A stretch of 64,000 nt of DNA from Holzapfeliella saturejae. Lineage in GTDB: Bacteria; Bacillota; Bacilli; Lactobacillales; Lactobacillaceae. The stretch's first letter is position 1. Each line of letters opens with the position of its first letter. Below the pieces are notes generated by a model. The model made no database searches. It saw only the letters and a list, made by a program, of their open reading frames with translations, and was not told the origin of the DNA. Position numbers and translations under genes: made by a program. Location: positions 124,001 through 188,000 of the forward strand of contig NZ_JAWMWG010000001.1 in NCBI RefSeq assembly GCF_037546065.1. Direction: 5' to 3'. Below are positions 7,974 to 16,403 of the stretch, in pieces.

Positions 7974-8699
7974 ATGACACAACCCATTATTGGTATCTCA
8001 GGTAGCTTTATTACGGATGAGGGTGCTCCTTTTCCCGGATACAGACGTAGCTATGTTAACGAGGATTATGTCACTTCTGTGAGTGATAATGGTGGTATCC
8101 CTTTTATCATCCCATTAACTAATGACGCATCTGTTATTAAGCAACAAATTGATGCTGTCGATGCTTTAATTTTATCAGGTGGCCATGATGTTTCACCTCG
8201 TTTTTACCATGAAGAACCCAAGGCAAACTTAGGCGATATTAGCCCTGAACGTGATGAATTTGATTTTGCTTTACTGAAATACGCTGAAGAAAAACAAATT
8301 CCCGTGCTTGGAATTTGTCGTGGTGCTCAAATTATGAATGTCTTTCATGGTGGTTCTTTACATCAAGACCTCTCTTATCGATCAGAAGATAGTCTCAAAC
8401 ATAACCAACAAAAACATCCTGATATGACGACACACTCTGTTAACATTGCACCTGATTCAAAGCTGTTTGACAGTTTAAAAACAACTCAAACATTAGTTAA
8501 TTCCTTTCACCATCAAGTTATCAATCAACTAGCTGATACATTTGTAGTCTCTGCTACTGCATCTGATGGTGTTATTGAAGGATTTGAAAGTCCTACTCAC
8601 CCCTTCTTATTAGCAGTCCAGTGGCATCCCGAAATGCTACATCGTCGGTCTGAATTAATGAATCAGTTATTCAAATCACTCATTAATCATACAAAATAA
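7974..8699 (+). CDS. Class I glutamine amidotransferase-like hydrolase (peptidase C26, PuuD-like)
   Basis: 241 residues. The catalytic triad is readable: nucleophile Cys115 in L-G-I-C-R-G, and His/Glu in V-Q-W-H-P-E near 219. An L-S-G-G-H-D-V loop forms the oxyanion region. Enzymes of this group hydrolyse gamma-glutamyl bonds, such as gamma-glutamyl-GABA. A strong AGGAGG ribosome binding site precedes the ATG. An APC permease gene follows 12 bases downstream, suggesting a two-gene operon for uptake and breakdown of a gamma-glutamyl compound or amine. The true substrate is unknown. Confidence 0.85.
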   Translation: MTQPIIGISGSFITDEGAPFPGYRRSYVNEDYVTSVSDNGGIPFIIPLTNDASVIKQQIDAVDALILSGGHDVSPRFYHEEPKANLGDISPERDEFDFALLKYAEEKQIPVLGICRGAQIMNVFHGGSLHQDLSYRSEDSLKHNQQKHPDMTTHSVNIAPDSKLFDSLKTTQTLVNSFHHQVINQLADTFVVSATASDGVIEGFESPTHPFLLAVQWHPEMLHRRSELMNQLFKSLINHTK

Positions 8700-8711
8700 G
8701 GGGAGTTTATC

Positions 8712-10097
8712 ATGAGTAAGAAGTTAGGTTTTTGGTCGATTGTGCTACTGACAATCAACTCAATTATTGGATCAGGAATTTTTATTTCACCAGGTTCTGT
8801 TGTTAAAATGGCCGGGACTTACACCCCTATTGTGTATGTTGCTGCTGCCATCTTTGCTTCACTACTAGCCCTATCATTTGCTTCAGCAGCCAAATATGTT
8901 TCAAAAGGTGGGGCAGCTTACGCCTATGCCCGAACCGCATTTGGTCGAAACGTTGGTTTTTATGTTGGGATTACCCGTTTTATTGCCGCAAGTATTGCTT
9001 GGGGTGTAATGGCAACGAGTGTGGTTAAAACTGTTCTTGCTATTATGAAATTAGATAGTAGCAACTTTGGGTTGTTAACACTTGGTTTTATTATTTTGAT
9101 GGCACTACTTTTGGTTATCAATTTGCTTGGTCCTAAAATTTTTGCCATTATTAATAACTTATCAACAATTGGGAAGCTATTAGCTTTATTAACGATTATC
9201 ATTTTTGGTGTTTACATATTAATCAGTACAGGTGCTAACCATTTCTTGGATGTGAATAACTTCCAAAATGCTAATGGTCAGCCTTTAATTTCTTCACTTA
9301 ATACCTCTACTTTTGTGATGGCTACTATTACAGCTTTTTACGCGTTAAATGGCTTTGAGAGCATTGCAAGTGGGTCAAATGATATGCAACAGCCCGAAAA
9401 GAACTTACCTAAAGCGCTACCACTTGGGATGCTTATTATTGCATTAATTTATATTGGGATTGTATCTATTTCAATGATGATTAATCCGCATGCTTTGGTG
9501 TTTAGTAATCAAGTTGTCGCTTTAGTTGATATCTTTGATAACGGTATCGTTAAAAACATTGTGCTTTATGGTGCATTAATTTCCATGTTCGGTATCAATG
9601 TCGCTTCTTCTTTCCACACACCACGTGTACTAGAAGCAATTGCTAAAGAAAAACAAATTCCAGCTATTTTTGCTAAACGTAATCAACAAAATATTCCATT
9701 CATTTCATTTTTGGTTACCATTGTCATTGCGATTGTGATTCCTATGGCTTTTCAATATAACATGACTAACATTATTATTATCAGCACTATATCTCGCTTT
9801 GTACAATTCATTGTGGTTCCTCTATCAGTTATGATGTTCTTTTATGGCAAAAACACTGAAAAAACACTTTCAACAGCTAAAAGAAATTTAGCAACTGATG
9901 TGATTGTTCCTGTTATTTCACTTGTTCTAACTGCCTTCTTATTGTTCAAATTTGATTGGGTAGGTCAATTTTCAATTGTCGATGCAACAGGTTCACATCT
10001 TAATCTTTATGCGATTTCAGCTATGATTATTGGCTACGTTATCTTACCAATTGTTTTATATTTATTTAATCGCAAATCGAAAACAAGTTTAGACTAA
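8712..10097 (+). CDS. APC-family amino acid permease
   Basis: 461 residues with about twelve membrane helices. The N-terminal I-N-S-I-I-G-S-G-I-F motif of the amino acid-polyamine-organocation superfamily binds the substrate backbone. A conserved F-Y-A-L-N-G-F-E-S-I-A segment forms helix 6. AAGGGGAG precedes the ATG, 12 bases after the C26 hydrolase gene. The substrate is not readable from sequence; the partner hydrolase suggests a glutamate-related amino acid or amine. Confidence 0.88.
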   Translation: MSKKLGFWSIVLLTINSIIGSGIFISPGSVVKMAGTYTPIVYVAAAIFASLLALSFASAAKYVSKGGAAYAYARTAFGRNVGFYVGITRFIAASIAWGVMATSVVKTVLAIMKLDSSNFGLLTLGFIILMALLLVINLLGPKIFAIINNLSTIGKLLALLTIIIFGVYILISTGANHFLDVNNFQNANGQPLISSLNTSTFVMATITAFYALNGFESIASGSNDMQQPEKNLPKALPLGMLIIALIYIGIVSISMMINPHALVFSNQVVALVDIFDNGIVKNIVLYGALISMFGINVASSFHTPRVLEAIAKEKQIPAIFAKRNQQNIPFISFLVTIVIAIVIPMAFQYNMTNIIIISTISRFVQFIVVPLSVMMFFYGKNTEKTLSTAKRNLATDVIVPVISLVLTAFLLFKFDWVGQFSIVDATGSHLNLYAISAMIIGYVILPIVLYLFNRKSKTSLD

Positions 10098-10131
10098 AAA
10101 AAATAAGCGTGTAAATACACGCTTATTTTTT
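10095..10131. terminator. Bidirectional terminator
   Basis: Stem AAAAATAAGCGTGTA / TACACGCTTATTTTT between the permease gene and the convergent ABC permease gene. Confidence 0.85.
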
Positions 10132-10918
10132 ATGCTCTTCTTTTAATGAGGTAAACCATAATATAAATAATCACTTCAATGGATGAAATAAAGAAAGTAA
10201 CAGGCCAGTTGGTAATATAACTTAAATATAATCCGCCCCAAACACCAAGCAGAGCTAATCCGACAGACCAAGCAATCATTGATAAAACTGATTTACCTAA
10301 ATATTTGGCGGTTGAAGCTGGCAATGTAATTAAAATAAATACCAGTAATGATCCCACGACCTGAGCCCCGACACTAACACTCATCGCTAGTAGGATTAAA
10401 AATAAAATCGAAATTAAGAACGTTGGCAATTTTTGAGCAGCGGCTCCAACCGTATCAAATGAATCAAATGCTAACCAACGATATAACACGAATACGGAAA
10501 TTAGCACAATAACGGACAAGCCAATTAATTGATAAACACCTTGTTGATCAATACTGATGATACTACCAAATAAAATATTGGTGGCATATCTAGAACTTGC
10601 ATTTGATAGTGATAAGAATAAAATTCCTAAACCAGTGAAAAAGGCGGAAACAACACTAATTGCTGTTTCTCGTTTTGAAGACTTCAAACTCAATGTCCCC
10701 ACACTCACTGAACTTAATAAAGTAAAGAGCAACATTCCTAGCAAAGGCGAAATCCCCATAAATACCGCAAAAGAAGCACCTGCAAAGCCAATTTCAGACA
10801 ATGTATGCGCCAAAAAGCTCAATTGACGGGCGATTACAAAAACGCCAATGATACCACTTACAATCGCAATAAATGTACTAGCAAAAAAAGCATTTCGCAT
10901 AAATTCATAAGCAAACAT
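10130..10918 (-). CDS. Metal ABC transporter permease (ZnuB/AdcB/MntB family)
   Basis: 262 residues with seven to eight membrane helices and the ABC-3 family pattern: N-terminal M-R-N-A-F, then L-A-H-T-L-S-E-I-G-F-A-G, and a V-G-A-Q-V-V-G helix. It moves zinc or manganese inward together with the ATPase encoded just upstream; stop and start overlap as TAATG. No substrate-binding lipoprotein gene is adjacent, so the complex must draw on one encoded elsewhere. Metal identity cannot be assigned. Confidence 0.88.
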   Translation of the reverse strand: MFAYEFMRNAFFASTFIAIVSGIIGVFVIARQLSFLAHTLSEIGFAGASFAVFMGISPLLGMLLFTLLSSVSVGTLSLKSSKRETAISVVSAFFTGLGILFLSLSNASSRYATNILFGSIISIDQQGVYQLIGLSVIVLISVFVLYRWLAFDSFDTVGAAAQKLPTFLISILFLILLAMSVSVGAQVVGSLLVFILITLPASTAKYLGKSVLSMIAWSVGLALLGVWGGLYLSYITNWPVTFFISSIEVIIYIMVYLIKRRA

Positions 10919-11589
10919 TAACGTCCCACCCGACTTTCATCAAAGTTTTTAATTTTACCAGTTTCATAACTTCCTGGTTGCATAAAGATATAATCCTCCG
11001 TAAATTCTTTTGCTAGTTCAATATCGTGTGTCGCAAATAAAACGGTTATTTTTCGGGTTTCATTGAGTTGCTTAACTAGACTCATTAAACTCAACTTAGC
11101 TGTTGGATCAAGACTAGCTGTTGATTCATCCAAAATAATAAAATCAGGATTATCAATCAAGGCTTGTGCTAAATAAGCCCGTTGCTTTTCCCCACCAGAC
11201 AATTCACCCATAGATGAGTTTTGAATGCTGGTCAGGTTAGTTTCTTGAATAATATGATTCACACTTTGTTTATAGGCTTTACTTTTAAATAACCCGGCAT
11301 TCAATTGAATAAAGTTTTTAACAGATAAAGGATAGTCCTTATCAATATTACGAAATTGTGGCACATATCCGACTTTAATTGGTTCCCCATTTTCTTTCTT
11401 TGAGTAAGTCACATTTCCAGTTGTGGGCTGTAACATTTGCATGAGGACTCTAATTAGCGTCGTTTTTCCCACACCATTTTGACCAATTAAACTTGTTGTG
11501 GAACCTTCCTTTAACTTAAAAGATAAATCTTCAAAGACAGGTTGTCCCTCAAAAGAGACTGATAAATCTTTGACAGTTATAACATCCAT
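10918..11589 (-). CDS. Metal ABC transporter ATPase (ZnuC/AdcC/MntA family)
   Basis: 223 residues, standard for the family. Walker A is G-Q-N-G-V-G-K-T-T, the signature L-S-G-G-E-K-Q-R, Walker B F-I-I-L-D-E, and the switch histidine A-T-H-D. It powers the permease encoded immediately downstream. The promoter should lie in the 99-base gap before it. Nothing looks like a metal-repressor operator with confidence. Confidence 0.9.
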   Translation of the reverse strand: MDVITVKDLSVSFEGQPVFEDLSFKLKEGSTTSLIGQNGVGKTTLIRVLMQMLQPTTGNVTYSKKENGEPIKVGYVPQFRNIDKDYPLSVKNFIQLNAGLFKSKAYKQSVNHIIQETNLTSIQNSSMGELSGGEKQRAYLAQALIDNPDFIILDESTASLDPTAKLSLMSLVKQLNETRKITVLFATHDIELAKEFTEDYIFMQPGSYETGKIKNFDESRVGR

Positions 11590-11672
11590 TTATTCTGACA
11601 CCTCGGTTGATTTAAATAGTAACTATTACGATATAACACTTTATCATAATATTAACAAAATGCCTACATGAA

Positions 11673-11700
11673 AACAAAAAATCGAGAATTAAATCTCGAT
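11673..11700 (-). terminator. Terminator of the sugar-phosphate kinase gene
   Basis: Hairpin ATCGAGA-ATTAAA-TCTCGAT. On the minus strand it is followed by TTTTTTGTTTT. The hairpin overlaps the 3' end of the kinase gene. Confidence 0.8.
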
Positions 11701-12603
11701 TATTTCGACATGCTTCAATTGTTGATTGATTTGTGGTTCGGTTGCGATATCTTCTGTAAATGCCGTAGCACTCCCACAAGCAACGCCCATTTTGAAGGCT
11801 TCAATTGCATCTTGGGTTTGACTATAAGTCCCAACAAAACCTGCAACCATTGAATCACCGGCACCTACTGAATTAACGACTTTTCCTTCAAGTGGTTTCG
11901 CATAATAAACTTCGTCTTCTGTTATCAAGTAAGCACCGTCTCCTGCCATTGATACAATCACATTTTGTGCACCGAGTTGTTGTAATTTTCGTCCATGTTC
12001 AATAATAGCTTCTTGATTTGTAAAGGTTGTATCAAATATATCAGCTAGTTCATGATGATTGGGTTTGACCATTAACGGTTTTTTAGCTAGACAATCTAAT
12101 AAACTTTGGCCACTTGTATCAAGTACAAATTGACTACCTTGTTCTTTAATCAAATCGATTAATTGGAAATAAAAATCATCAGGCAATCCTTTTGCCAAAC
12201 TTCCTGACATCACCACAATATCGTCTGGTGTTAGTTGCGTTAGTTTTGTCTTAAAAGTATGTTGCTCTTGCATACTAATTTTAGGACCACTTGCATTAAT
12301 TTCTGTTTCTTGATCTGCCTTAACTTTGACATTGATTCGGGTCTTTTCAAGAATAGTTGTGAAATCGCTTTTAATTTTCTTTTGATTTAATTGTTGCAAT
12401 AATTCTTGTCCAGTTGACCCGCCAAGAAATCCTAATGCGCAGTTTTCAACATCCAATTGCGTCAAAATTTGGGAAACATTAATTCCTTTTCCACCTGCAA
12501 ATAAAGTTGCCTCAGTCGCTCGATTGACCTCACCTAAGTTAAGTGAATCAAGTGACATCACGTAATCTAATGATGGGTTAACTGTAATTGTATATACTTT
12601 CAA
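11689..12603 (-). CDS. PfkB-family hexose-phosphate kinase (1-phosphofructokinase / LacC-like)
   Basis: 304 residues. The order of motifs (T-V-N-P-S-L-D-Y at the start, F-A-G-G-K-G-I-N-V-S, E-I-N-A-S-G-P, and the C-terminal V-G-A-G-D-S-M-V-A-G-F with catalytic Asp) is that of FruK and LacC. These enzymes phosphorylate fructose-1-phosphate or tagatose-6-phosphate. No fruA, fruR or lac genes are adjacent, so the substrate is undecided. Start is TTG with a TAGGAG ribosome binding site. A terminator at 12682-12714 separates it from racD. Confidence 0.85.
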   Translation of the reverse strand: MKVYTITVNPSLDYVMSLDSLNLGEVNRATEATLFAGGKGINVSQILTQLDVENCALGFLGGSTGQELLQQLNQKKIKSDFTTILEKTRINVKVKADQETEINASGPKISMQEQHTFKTKLTQLTPDDIVVMSGSLAKGLPDDFYFQLIDLIKEQGSQFVLDTSGQSLLDCLAKKPLMVKPNHHELADIFDTTFTNQEAIIEHGRKLQQLGAQNVIVSMAGDGAYLITEDEVYYAKPLEGKVVNSVGAGDSMVAGFVGTYSQTQDAIEAFKMGVACGSATAFTEDIATEPQINQQLKHVEIIEI

Positions 12604-12681
12604 AATCTCACACTCCTAAACCGTATAATACTGTAATACTAGCATAAAAAGTTTTGCACGATAATGCAAAAAAATAGTTTT

Positions 12682-12714
12682 AAAAAAGCTTAGACAATTT
12701 TGTCTAAGCTTTTT
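12682..12714 (-). terminator. Terminator of murE-racD
   Basis: Stem AAAAAGCTTAGACAA / TTGTCTAAGCTTTTT with a T-run on the minus strand, overlapping the racD stop. Confidence 0.85.
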
Positions 12715-13456
12715 GATAATGATTAATAAGTGATTGCTTGTCTTGTCCTTTGCGAATACGAGTTGCCAAATCAATTGTAACATCTGCAATAATACTTTGA
12801 GCATCAATTACTTGATACTGATGATTGGAACCTTTTTCTTGTGCTAAGGATAACTCTGTACAACCTAAAACAATCACATTAACACCATAATCATCATGCA
12901 TTTTTTGCAAAATTTGATGATAAAGAGCTACATCCACAATGCCTTTTTCTTTGATATTTTGATAGATTAACTCATCAACCAGTTCTTGAATTTCAGGACC
13001 ACCAAGCACAACTTCTTTGCCCACTTTTTCAATTTCATTTTTATAAATGCCATCTGCAATTGTTCCACGAGTCGCAATTAATCCAATTTTTTCTTCCGTT
13101 GGATATTGTGAAACCATTTGTTTAATTGCAATGCGAGGCATATGTAGGATAGGTGCTTGGCTATTTTTTTGTAGTTCTTCATAAAAATAATGAGCCGTAT
13201 TGCACACCATCACAATAAAATCAGGACCTAACTTGTTTTGTTGTTCGATATCCTCAATTAAATAAGGCAAAAAACTTTCGTGCTCACTAGGATTTAAAAT
13301 GTACGATGTTCGGTCGGGTACAGTCGCATGATTGACTAAAATATAATTAAGGTAATCTTGATCACGACTTATTTTGACACGGTGATTGATTAAACGCACA
13401 TAACTTTCAGTCGCAATCGTTCCCATACCGCCTAGTATACTAAAAAATGATCTCAT
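12704..13456 (-). CDS. racD: Aspartate racemase (Asp/Glu racemase family)
   Basis: 250 residues. Family motifs: I-L-G-G-M-G at the start, and the two catalytic cysteines in M-V-C-N-T-A and L-G-C-T-E-L. It interconverts L- and D-aspartate. The gene overlaps the murE stop (TAATG), so the two are translationally coupled. In lactic acid bacteria with Lys-D-Asp peptidoglycan, RacD supplies D-Asp for the cross-bridge via a D-aspartate ligase. Coupling to an L-Lys-type murE supports that role here. The ligase gene is not in the window. Glutamate racemase is an alternative; the position of the cysteines and the family start favour aspartate. Confidence 0.85.
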   Translation of the reverse strand: MRSFFSILGGMGTIATESYVRLINHRVKISRDQDYLNYILVNHATVPDRTSYILNPSEHESFLPYLIEDIEQQNKLGPDFIVMVCNTAHYFYEELQKNSQAPILHMPRIAIKQMVSQYPTEEKIGLIATRGTIADGIYKNEIEKVGKEVVLGGPEIQELVDELIYQNIKEKGIVDVALYHQILQKMHDDYGVNVIVLGCTELSLAQEKGSNHQYQVIDAQSIIADVTIDLATRIRKGQDKQSLINHYQKA

Positions 13457-15006
13457 TACTGAACATCCTGTGCGTTAATTGCAGCTTTAGCAATAACTTG
13501 ATCAGTTTCATAAGGTGTGTCAATCCCTCTGACTTTTTGATAAGCATCATTTCCTTTACCTGCTAAGATAATCACATCATCTTTTTGGCTGGTTTGAAGA
13601 GCTTTTTCGATTGCTGTCTTTCGATCTAACTCAATTTCAACTGTTAATTGATCATGATGTAATTGTTCATCAATTTCGTTAGCAATGTCTTGTGGATTTT
13701 CAAATCCTGGATCATCAGTTGTTAAATAAACTTGGCTTGCAAATTCATTTAAAGCCGTCGCAAAATCTTTACGACGAGAAACGCCTTTATCACCAGGACT
13801 CCCCACGACAACCGTCATTTTAGGATTATTAAATTCGGTTTTTAAGAAGGATAATAACGCCCGCATACTAGCTAAATTATGAGCGTAATCAATGATAACG
13901 TTTGCGCCATTTTTTAGCTTCAATACTTGCATTCTTCCTGGAATTTGAACCTCTGAAATACCTTTTGCAATTTCAGATTGATCAACGCCAACTAGATTAC
14001 CCGCAATAATTGATGCTGTAGCATTACTTTCGTTAAAATCACCAATTAAACTCAATTGGTAGTCACCTGAAATTTTAAGTTCAGGCTTTGCAGTTGTTAC
14101 TTTGAATTGGGATTTTGCCATATCAAATTCGATATTTTCAAAAGTTACATCAATTGGTTTTTGATAAAAATGACTCTTAAGTTTATAGCTTTGACGACCA
14201 TACGTGAAAATACTATCTGGATTGGTTGTCGTTTTTGCTGCCAAATAAATCTCATCAAAATGATCTGTTTCGGCATTAATAATCACTTTGCGAGAATTAA
14301 CTAACAACTGTAACTTACAATGCAAGTAATCATCGAAGTTTGGATGTTCATTGGCACCAATATGATCAGGCGTAATATTCAAAAAGATACCTAAATCATA
14401 AGTTAAACCAAACACACGACTTTTCTTGTAAGCTTGTGAGGAAACCTCCATTACTAAGTGTGTCATCCCATTATCAGCTGACCTTCTCATATCACGGAAT
14501 AAGTCAAGTGATTCAGGCGTTGTTAAATCTGATTTGAAGGTGTCCTCTGGCTTTGGACCTACAATACGATCAACCGTTGAAAATAAGGCTGTTTTGTTAT
14601 TATTTTGTTGATCTAAAATTCCCTTTAAGAAATAAGAAGATGTCGTTTTACCTTTAGTTCCTGTAATCCCCACAACAAATAAATCATCTTGTGGATAGTT
14701 GAAAAAAGCTGCTGAAAGTAGTGCCATTGCTTTTTGAACATCCCGAACAATCAATGCGTGCATCCCATTACCTTCAATATGAGGCTGTTCAGCCACATAA
14801 GCAATCGCACCATTTTCACGTGCCATTGTCAGATAAGTCGGTCTGAATTTTTCACCCTTAATGAAGAATAAGGAATCAACATCTACATTACGTGAGTCAT
14901 AGCTGATATTTTGAAATTCCATCGGAACTAAATCTTGAACTGCACTACTTTTAAGTAGATGGTGTTCTTTTAATATTAAAATGCTGGTTTGTAATGATAG
15001 TGTCAT
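13456..15006 (-). CDS. murE: UDP-MurNAc-tripeptide synthetase (L-lysine type MurE)
   Basis: 516 residues with the three Mur ligase domains. Readable are the P-loop G-I-T-G-T-K-G-K-T-T, T-T-P-E-S-L, the M-E-V-S-S-Q-A / N-I-T-P-D-H centre and a C-terminal amino-acid pocket reading D-D-P-G-F-E. Diaminopimelate enzymes have D-N-P-R there, so L-lysine is added to UDP-MurNAc-L-Ala-D-Glu. This is a cytoplasmic step of peptidoglycan precursor synthesis. It has its own promoter (15040-15068) and is followed by the coupled racD. Confidence 0.92.
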   Translation of the reverse strand: MTLSLQTSILILKEHHLLKSSAVQDLVPMEFQNISYDSRNVDVDSLFFIKGEKFRPTYLTMARENGAIAYVAEQPHIEGNGMHALIVRDVQKAMALLSAAFFNYPQDDLFVVGITGTKGKTTSSYFLKGILDQQNNNKTALFSTVDRIVGPKPEDTFKSDLTTPESLDLFRDMRRSADNGMTHLVMEVSSQAYKKSRVFGLTYDLGIFLNITPDHIGANEHPNFDDYLHCKLQLLVNSRKVIINAETDHFDEIYLAAKTTTNPDSIFTYGRQSYKLKSHFYQKPIDVTFENIEFDMAKSQFKVTTAKPELKISGDYQLSLIGDFNESNATASIIAGNLVGVDQSEIAKGISEVQIPGRMQVLKLKNGANVIIDYAHNLASMRALLSFLKTEFNNPKMTVVVGSPGDKGVSRRKDFATALNEFASQVYLTTDDPGFENPQDIANEIDEQLHHDQLTVEIELDRKTAIEKALQTSQKDDVIILAGKGNDAYQKVRGIDTPYETDQVIAKAAINAQDVQ

Positions 15007-15039
15007 ACATTTGACCCCTTAACTTGTTAATTTTACTCA

Positions 15040-15068
15040 ATTATAAACTAATCCTTAACTTGTTTGAA
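15040..15068 (-). promoter_or_regulatory. Promoter for murE-racD
   Basis: On the minus strand: -35 TTCAAA (15063-15068), 17-base spacer, -10 TATAAT (15040-15045). It lies in the gap after the dacA-type gene. Confidence 0.6.
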
Positions 15069-15069
15069 A

Positions 15070-16386
15070 TTATTTTCCAAATAAACTACTGAAGAATGAT
15101 GAAATGGCGTGCCAAATTTTTTCAAAAAAGTTCATTTCGTCAACAGAATCTTTAGTAACAATGGCAACTTCATCACTTTTTGTATCTAAATATCCTAAGC
15201 CATCATCGTTCAATTTCACATGACCGACTTGTTGGCCTTTATTAACGCTGTTTAATTCGTTATCTTTAACAGTCATTTCAATAGAAGTTTTTGGTGTTTC
15301 ATCATTTGCTTTTTTAAATACAACAACAGGTGCTGCTGTTTCAAGCTTTACTTCAGGTGATTTAGCATAGTTTAACTTCAATGGTGTTGTGATTTCTTGA
15401 TGTGCATCATAAACTTTCACTTTAGTATAGTTTTTGAATACATCACGCATAATATCTGCTGTAACTTTAAAGCGTTTACCTTTATCATTATCGTCTCCGT
15501 TGGCGTGCATGACAATTGTAATGACACGGTAACCATTTTTTTCTGCAGTTCCAACAAAACATTCTCCTGCAGCATCAGTAGTCCCTGTTTTAAGACCATC
15601 AACAGGTAAATCGGCATAATTATCTGGCATACCAGGTAGCATACGGTTGAAACTTGTCATTTTATAAGAATCTGTACGTCCTGAAGCAAAAATTTGTGAA
15701 GATTGTTTAGTAATTGCCAATGTATCAGGATAATCGTTGATGACATGTTGCGCAATTCTAGCTAAACTTTGCGCAGACATTTCGTTTTCAACATTTGAAC
15801 TAACACCAGGTACGCGATATTTTTCAGGAATATCAGAATTAGATAGCCCACTCACATTGACAATTTTGGCATCGCGAATATTCCATTGTGCAAGTTGTTT
15901 GTTCATCATTTCAACAAAATCTTTTTGAGAACCTGCCACTTTATTAGCCAACAACATTGCGGCAGCATTTGAAGAATAAATCCATCCCGATTCATAAAGT
16001 TCTTTTACACTGTATTTTTCACCTGCTGTTAGTGGGATATTTGATAAGCGCGTATCTTTTGTCCACTCAGCAATATCTTGTGGCACTGTTAGTTGATCAT
16101 CAAAGGATAACTTACCGTTTTTAATCTGATCACGAACAATATAAAGTGTTAGCATCTTTGTCATCGAAGCAATTGGCAAAACTTGGGTTGACTCTTGATT
16201 AAACAAGATTTTTCCTGTTTCAGCCTCAACAGCTAATGCTGATTTTGCACTTACTTTTGTTTGACTGTTTGCAGTTTCAACTGCTACAACTGTTTGTGAT
16301 GATGTGCTTAAGATTGGTGCAGTAAAAAACGACAATAATAGTGTAATTATTGTCATTAATGTCATTTTTTGAGTTTTTGTTTTCAT
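15070..16386 (-). CDS. D-alanyl-D-alanine carboxypeptidase (DacA/PBP5 type)
   Basis: 438 residues from the ATG at 16386, chosen over an in-frame TTG 21 bases upstream because AGGAAAAGAG precedes it. Signal peptide (about 1-38), then a peptidase S11 domain with S74-M-T-K77, a Y-S-S-N motif and K-T-G-T. A beta-rich C-terminal domain ends in an amphipathic helix rich in Phe, Trp and Ser that anchors PBP5-type enzymes to the membrane. It removes the terminal D-Ala of pentapeptide stems. It is last in an operon with a two-component system and an L,D-transpeptidase, whose tetrapeptide donor it would produce. Confidence 0.9.
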   Translation of the reverse strand: MKTKTQKMTLMTIITLLLSFFTAPILSTSSQTVVAVETANSQTKVSAKSALAVEAETGKILFNQESTQVLPIASMTKMLTLYIVRDQIKNGKLSFDDQLTVPQDIAEWTKDTRLSNIPLTAGEKYSVKELYESGWIYSSNAAAMLLANKVAGSQKDFVEMMNKQLAQWNIRDAKIVNVSGLSNSDIPEKYRVPGVSSNVENEMSAQSLARIAQHVINDYPDTLAITKQSSQIFASGRTDSYKMTSFNRMLPGMPDNYADLPVDGLKTGTTDAAGECFVGTAEKNGYRVITIVMHANGDDNDKGKRFKVTADIMRDVFKNYTKVKVYDAHQEITTPLKLNYAKSPEVKLETAAPVVVFKKANDETPKTSIEMTVKDNELNSVNKGQQVGHVKLNDDGLGYLDTKSDEVAIVTKDSVDEMNFFEKIWHAISSFFSSLFGK

Positions 16387-16403
16387 AAACTCTTTTCCTA
16401 CCT

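Noticed and set aside
12616..12807. Minus-strand 63-residue frame spanning the racD terminator
   Set aside because: It crosses a strong terminator and overlaps racD in another frame; no start signal.
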